A stretch of 7,301 bases of DNA from an uncultured Eubacterium sp. (GTDB lineage Bacteria > Bacillota_A > Clostridia > Lachnospirales > Lachnospiraceae). The notes below the pieces were generated by a model. That model made no database searches. It saw only the letters and a list, made by a program, of their open reading frames with translations, and was not told where the DNA came from. Shown piece after piece: positions 4,499 through 7,301 of the stretch. Both the position numbers and the translations under genes were made by a program. Location of the stretch: the NCBI GenBank assembly GCA_948468465.1, contig CAOKJJ010000219.1:1-7301 (forward strand). Direction: 5' to 3'. Positions within the stretch are counted from its first letter, which is position 1. The number at the start of each line of letters is the position of its first letter.

Positions 4499-6724
4499 TT
4501 ACTCCCTGTTATCCTTTAAACTCTCAATCATATCCACCTTTTTCACCTTGCGGCGCAGCAGCCACAGCGAGCCAAAGTAGCAGCCCAACGTCAGAAAAAT
4601 CGAAATCAGATAACTTTTCGGTGCAATATAAGTTTCAATCAGCATCATGCCATAGTCCACCATCAACAGAAAAAACGCGTGTGCCGCCGCATAAACGCAT
4701 GGCACAGACAGAAGTATCCCGACGGGAAGCAGGACATGGTGGACCTTGAGTACGATTTTGTTAATCTGGCTGTCCCGGTATCCAAGCACCTTTAACATGG
4801 AGATATTGCCGCGGCTTTCGGTAACGAGCATGTTGACTGCCACATAGACCGCGGCGATGCAGATGATAATGCCCAGCCCGATAATCATCCACAGCAGGAA
4901 ATCCATCTGCTTTGTCATGGTCCTGGCCTGGTCGGTAATATCGCTCCTTTTGCTCTCCTGCGCTATTTTTGCTTCGGGAATGGCAAGGGCACGGTCGCTG
5001 ACAATGCAGTTAAAGCTGCCTTCATCCAGTCCGGTAAGCTGCGCTGCAAGCGCTTTGGAGGTCATCACACTCTTTTGCACATTGTTCCGGATGATTCCGG
5101 CAATCCTGATTTCTTTCTTTTCGAGCGACAGCGGGTTATATACCGTTACCTGATCTCCCGTCTGCCAGCCAAAGGTAAGCTGCGTGAGGCTTGTAATATA
5201 ATAGCCTTCTTCCAGGGATACGGATGCTCCATCTTTGCCGTGAAAATTCAGATACGGATTGCTGTCCGCCGTACCGATCACGGACAGCCTGCTGCCGTCC
5301 GCGTTTTCCACGGCGGATACCAGCATGGCTTCCCCGCCATAGGGATTATCGGTCAGCATTTCATTTAAGATGTACTGATGCCCGAAGCTTCCCAGCTCTT
5401 TTGCCGCCGTATTTCCCATATGGTCTATGGAATCAAAAAATCCCTGCCCCAGCAGCATAATAAAACAGCCTAAGAACACGCCCAGAAGAACTACCAGACT
5501 GCGCACGGGATTGCCAAACAGGGAACGCAGGGCAAACTTTGTACGGAAAGAAATCTTGCTTGCGGCCAGCATCCGCCTGCCTTTTTTACTGCCGCCGTCC
5601 GCATTGCCGTTTAGAAGCAGAACCGTATCCTTTTTCAGTAATTTGCGGACCGATAAAAAAGCGGCAATGACATATAAGAGGGTTGGAATTGCCACGCCCA
5701 GCACAGCGTCAAGCGGGTTCAAACGCCCTGTTATACGCATGGGTTCATAGTCCTGCAGGCCCATTTCGCTCATGGGCTGTGCCGCCGCCATAGAAATTGC
5801 CGCTGTCAAAATGCCGCCTGCAAGCCCCGGCATCGCCGCAAATCCTGCATAATGAAGCATAAGCTGCCCTTTTTTATAGCCGAGCGCCGAGAGGGTTCCG
5901 ATCATCCGCTGTTCCGATTTTACCTTGCGGCTGATAATAATGCTGATTAAGGCCACCGCTACCAGAGGCAGGATGCACAAAAGGACATAAGCCATGACAA
6001 TAAACATCTGTGCCTGCTGCTCCACCATGGTAATGCGGGGATTTTCTTCCGCCGCCAAATAGGAGCGCATATAATACCGCTCATGCACAGCCTTGCGAAA
6101 TTCCATGGCATCGGAATCGGGATGATATCTTACAAGATACTGGCAGCCGGTATCACCCAGGGATGCAAACTCCCGGTCCGTCATATAGCAAAGATAAAAG
6201 GTGGATACATTCTTGTAGGAATCTTCTTCGCTTTCCAGCATATACAGATAATCCGGCCGCTGCATAAATCCGGCGGCTGTATATTCTTTCCCGCCGATTT
6301 TTATGCTGTCGCCAATCTTTATGCCATTTTCCACAGCATACCCCTCGGACAGTACGATATCGTTATCATCCGCCACATCTCTCCCCTGCGTGATTTCATA
6401 TAAATCGACCTCCCGGGTACGGTTCAATATCCGGGCGGTAACACCATTGGTTTCGATATTCACATAACGCTGTTCTTCCAGCGTTACGTTATATGTATCC
6501 GCAAGTTCCAGGAGCCCCTCCCGGGGGATTTCCATATATGTGCCAAAATGCGCGTCTTCCACTCTGTTCCGCTCATAAAAATCCTCACTGAACGTAAGGA
6601 TTGCGTTTCCCGCAATGTTAAATAAAAAATACAAAAGCAGCGTCACAACCGTAAGCACGGTCGAAGAAAGATAAAAAGACCGGTTTTCCTTCATGCTGCG
6701 CAGATAGCGTCTGTTTAGTTTCAT
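4499..6724 (-). CDS. FtsX-family ABC transporter permease (MacB/LolE-like export type)
   Basis: Membrane subunit of an ABC exporter, 741 residues from ATG 6724. That start is chosen because a strong AAGGGGGAT (6739-6731) precedes it; an in-frame ATG at 6802 would overlap the ATPase gene and has no ribosome binding site. The layout is the double FtsX form: TM1 about 19-41, a large extracellular domain (45-235), TM2-4 at 240-265, 290-315 and 338-360, TM5 at 407-429, a second extracellular domain (430-605), TM6-8 at 608-633, 662-688 and 703-723. The cytoplasmic coupling motifs after TM2 and TM6 are RMIGTLSALGYKKGQL (273-288) and ISMLKVLGYRDSQI (641-654). Relatives export lipids, lipoproteins or peptides by a mechanotransmission cycle driven by a MacB-type ATPase, supplied by the gene just upstream. 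The substrate is not shown; no BceR/S-type regulators are in view. The reading frame is intact, and the base composition looks more GC-rich than in the left half. Confidence 0.92.
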   Translation of the reverse strand: MKLNRRYLRSMKENRSFYLSSTVLTVVTLLLYFLFNIAGNAILTFSEDFYERNRVEDAHFGTYMEIPREGLLELADTYNVTLEEQRYVNIETNGVTARILNRTREVDLYEITQGRDVADDNDIVLSEGYAVENGIKIGDSIKIGGKEYTAAGFMQRPDYLYMLESEEDSYKNVSTFYLCYMTDREFASLGDTGCQYLVRYHPDSDAMEFRKAVHERYYMRSYLAAEENPRITMVEQQAQMFIVMAYVLLCILPLVAVALISIIISRKVKSEQRMIGTLSALGYKKGQLMLHYAGFAAMPGLAGGILTAAISMAAAQPMSEMGLQDYEPMRITGRLNPLDAVLGVAIPTLLYVIAAFLSVRKLLKKDTVLLLNGNADGGSKKGRRMLAASKISFRTKFALRSLFGNPVRSLVVLLGVFLGCFIMLLGQGFFDSIDHMGNTAAKELGSFGHQYILNEMLTDNPYGGEAMLVSAVENADGSRLSVIGTADSNPYLNFHGKDGASVSLEEGYYITSLTQLTFGWQTGDQVTVYNPLSLEKKEIRIAGIIRNNVQKSVMTSKALAAQLTGLDEGSFNCIVSDRALAIPEAKIAQESKRSDITDQARTMTKQMDFLLWMIIGLGIIICIAAVYVAVNMLVTESRGNISMLKVLGYRDSQINKIVLKVHHVLLPVGILLSVPCVYAAAHAFFLLMVDYGMMLIETYIAPKSYLISIFLTLGCYFGSLWLLRRKVKKVDMIESLKDNRE

Positions 6725-6730
6725 CCGAAT

Positions 6731-6740
6731 ATCCCCCTTA
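6731..6740 (-). promoter_or_regulatory. Shine-Dalgarno of the permease overlapping the ATPase stop codon
   Basis: On the minus strand the sequence TAAGGGGGAT holds both the ATPase stop (TAA, 6740-6738) and the permease ribosome binding site, with ATG 6724 after a 6-nt spacer. This fixes the permease start and suggests coupled translation of the two subunits. Confidence 0.75.
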
Positions 6741-7301
6741 CAGTGCAAGCTCCGCCGCAGGGATTTTTTGCTCATTCCCCCGGTTCTCGCAAATCCGGCC
6801 ATCTTTTAGACGGACAATCCGGTCCGCCATGCCTGCAATCACTTCGTTATGGGTGATGATCACTACCGTCGTGCCAAACCGGCTGTTCATTTTTTCTACG
6901 AATTTCAATACCTGTCCGGATGATTTTGTGTCCAGCGCCCCAGTCAGTTCGTCGCAGAGCAAAAGCCTTGGATTTTTAATCATTGCGCGTGCAATCGCCA
7001 CCCTCTGCTGCTGCCCGCCCGACAGCTCCTTCGGGAACCGGCGGCGGTATTTTTCGATATCCAGCGCGCTCAGCACTTCATCCATAGGGAGCGGTTGATC
7101 GGAAATATCTGCTACCACCTCAATATTTTCTTCCACCGTCAGGTCCGGGATCAGATTGTAAAATTGAAAAACAAATCCCACATCTTCCTTACGGTAATCC
7201 GTGCGCTGCTCCTGTGACAGCCCTGTTACCTTTCTGCCGGCAACTGTAAGCTCCCCCTCATCCAGGGTGTCCAGCCCTCCCAGCATATTTAAGAGCGTGC
7301 T
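6738..7301 (-). CDS. ABC transporter ATP-binding protein, MacB/LolD type (partial)
   Basis: Cytoplasmic ATPase of the exporter. The gene enters from the right edge: the first visible codons read STLLNMLGGLDTLDEG, the end of the Walker A motif, so about 35-45 N-terminal residues including the P-loop lysine lie outside; 187 residues are seen. The Q-loop is VGFVFQFYNLIPDLTVEENI (Gln46 of the fragment), the signature LSGGQQQRVAIARA (93-106), Walker B LLLCDE (113-118), D-loop TGALD and the switch His151 in IITHN. All residues needed for hydrolysis in the visible part are present. The usual 'DEPTG' is 'DELTG', a proline-to-leucine change just after the catalytic Glu, uncommon but not known to be inactivating. 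'QFYNLIPDLTVEEN' and the short C-terminus are typical of ATPases paired with FtsX-type permeases. It is followed after 13 bp by the permease. ATG 7286 is internal, not the start. Confidence 0.93.
   Translation of the reverse strand, partial: STLLNMLGGLDTLDEGELTVAGRKVTGLSQEQRTDYRKEDVGFVFQFYNLIPDLTVEENIEVVADISDQPLPMDEVLSALDIEKYRRRFPKELSGGQQQRVAIARAMIKNPRLLLCDELTGALDTKSSGQVLKFVEKMNSRFGTTVVIITHNEVIAGMADRIVRLKDGRICENRGNEQKIPAAELAL

Noticed and set aside
4223..4519. Open frame on the plus strand that could be taken for a separate small gene
   Set aside because: It is the continuation of the RhuM reading frame past the TGA at 4142. Its first residues match RhuM, it then turns into out-of-frame RhuM DNA, and its end runs through the terminator.
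4857..5750. Several plus-strand open frames opposite the permease gene
   Set aside because: They have low-complexity, arginine- and proline-rich or serine-rich compositions without recognisable motifs, and the minus-strand permease is clearly the real gene.
6725..6802. Upstream ATG 6802 as start of the permease
   Set aside because: It would overlap the ATPase gene by 65 bp, lacks a ribosome binding site, and the extra 26 residues are not membrane-permease-like. ATG 6724 has a strong Shine-Dalgarno.
1..7301. CRISPR array, tRNA or rRNA genes
   Set aside because: No regularly spaced direct repeats and no recognisable tRNA or rRNA sequence were seen on either strand by eye.

Overview
The window looks like an accessory stretch of a Clostridia chromosome, most likely a gut Lachnospiraceae (Blautia/Ruminococcus/Dorea-like). 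This is inferred from the gene families and base composition: a double-OB single-stranded-DNA-binding relative, RhuM, an IS200-type TnpA and an FtsX-type ABC exporter, with an AT-rich left part and a more GC-rich right part. No marker gene fixes the genus.

Layout, left to right. Positions 1-940 are a patchwork of gene ends: an HxlR-type regulator fragment (+), the 3' end of a histidine phosphatase with its own terminator (-), and an SSB-like OB-fold gene that lacks its front (-) and runs out of frame into the phosphatase remnant. A 26-bp palindrome (944-969) precedes a small intact XRE-type regulator (+), probably starting at GTG 1033. Positions 1290-1790 hold a decayed IS200/IS605-type tnpA (-). 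It still has its start, its HUH motif, the hairpin over its ribosome binding site and a candidate left-end hairpin. Positions 1882-3303 (-) encode an intact 473-residue TIR-TPR protein, the most interesting gene here. Upstream of it lies a repeat-rich stretch in which a 178-bp hairpin-forming MITE sits inside another element. Positions 3941-4365 (+) are a RhuM pseudogene with an in-frame TGA inside a perfect 14-bp palindrome and a large internal deletion. A two-way terminator (4452-4489) closes this half.

Positions 4499-7301 (-) are an ordinary ABC export operon: a MacB/LolD-type ATPase, cut by the window edge, followed 13 bp later by an eight-helix FtsX-family permease, which should form one membrane complex.

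Between the operon and the left edge only the XRE regulator and the TIR-TPR gene look functional; everything else is broken or repetitive. This is the appearance of an insertion and decay hotspot. The TIR-TPR protein has the features expected of a stand-alone NAD-consuming immune effector (TIR enzyme plus TPR sensing or oligomerisation part). That role is inferred, and I see no partner gene such as ThsA next to it.
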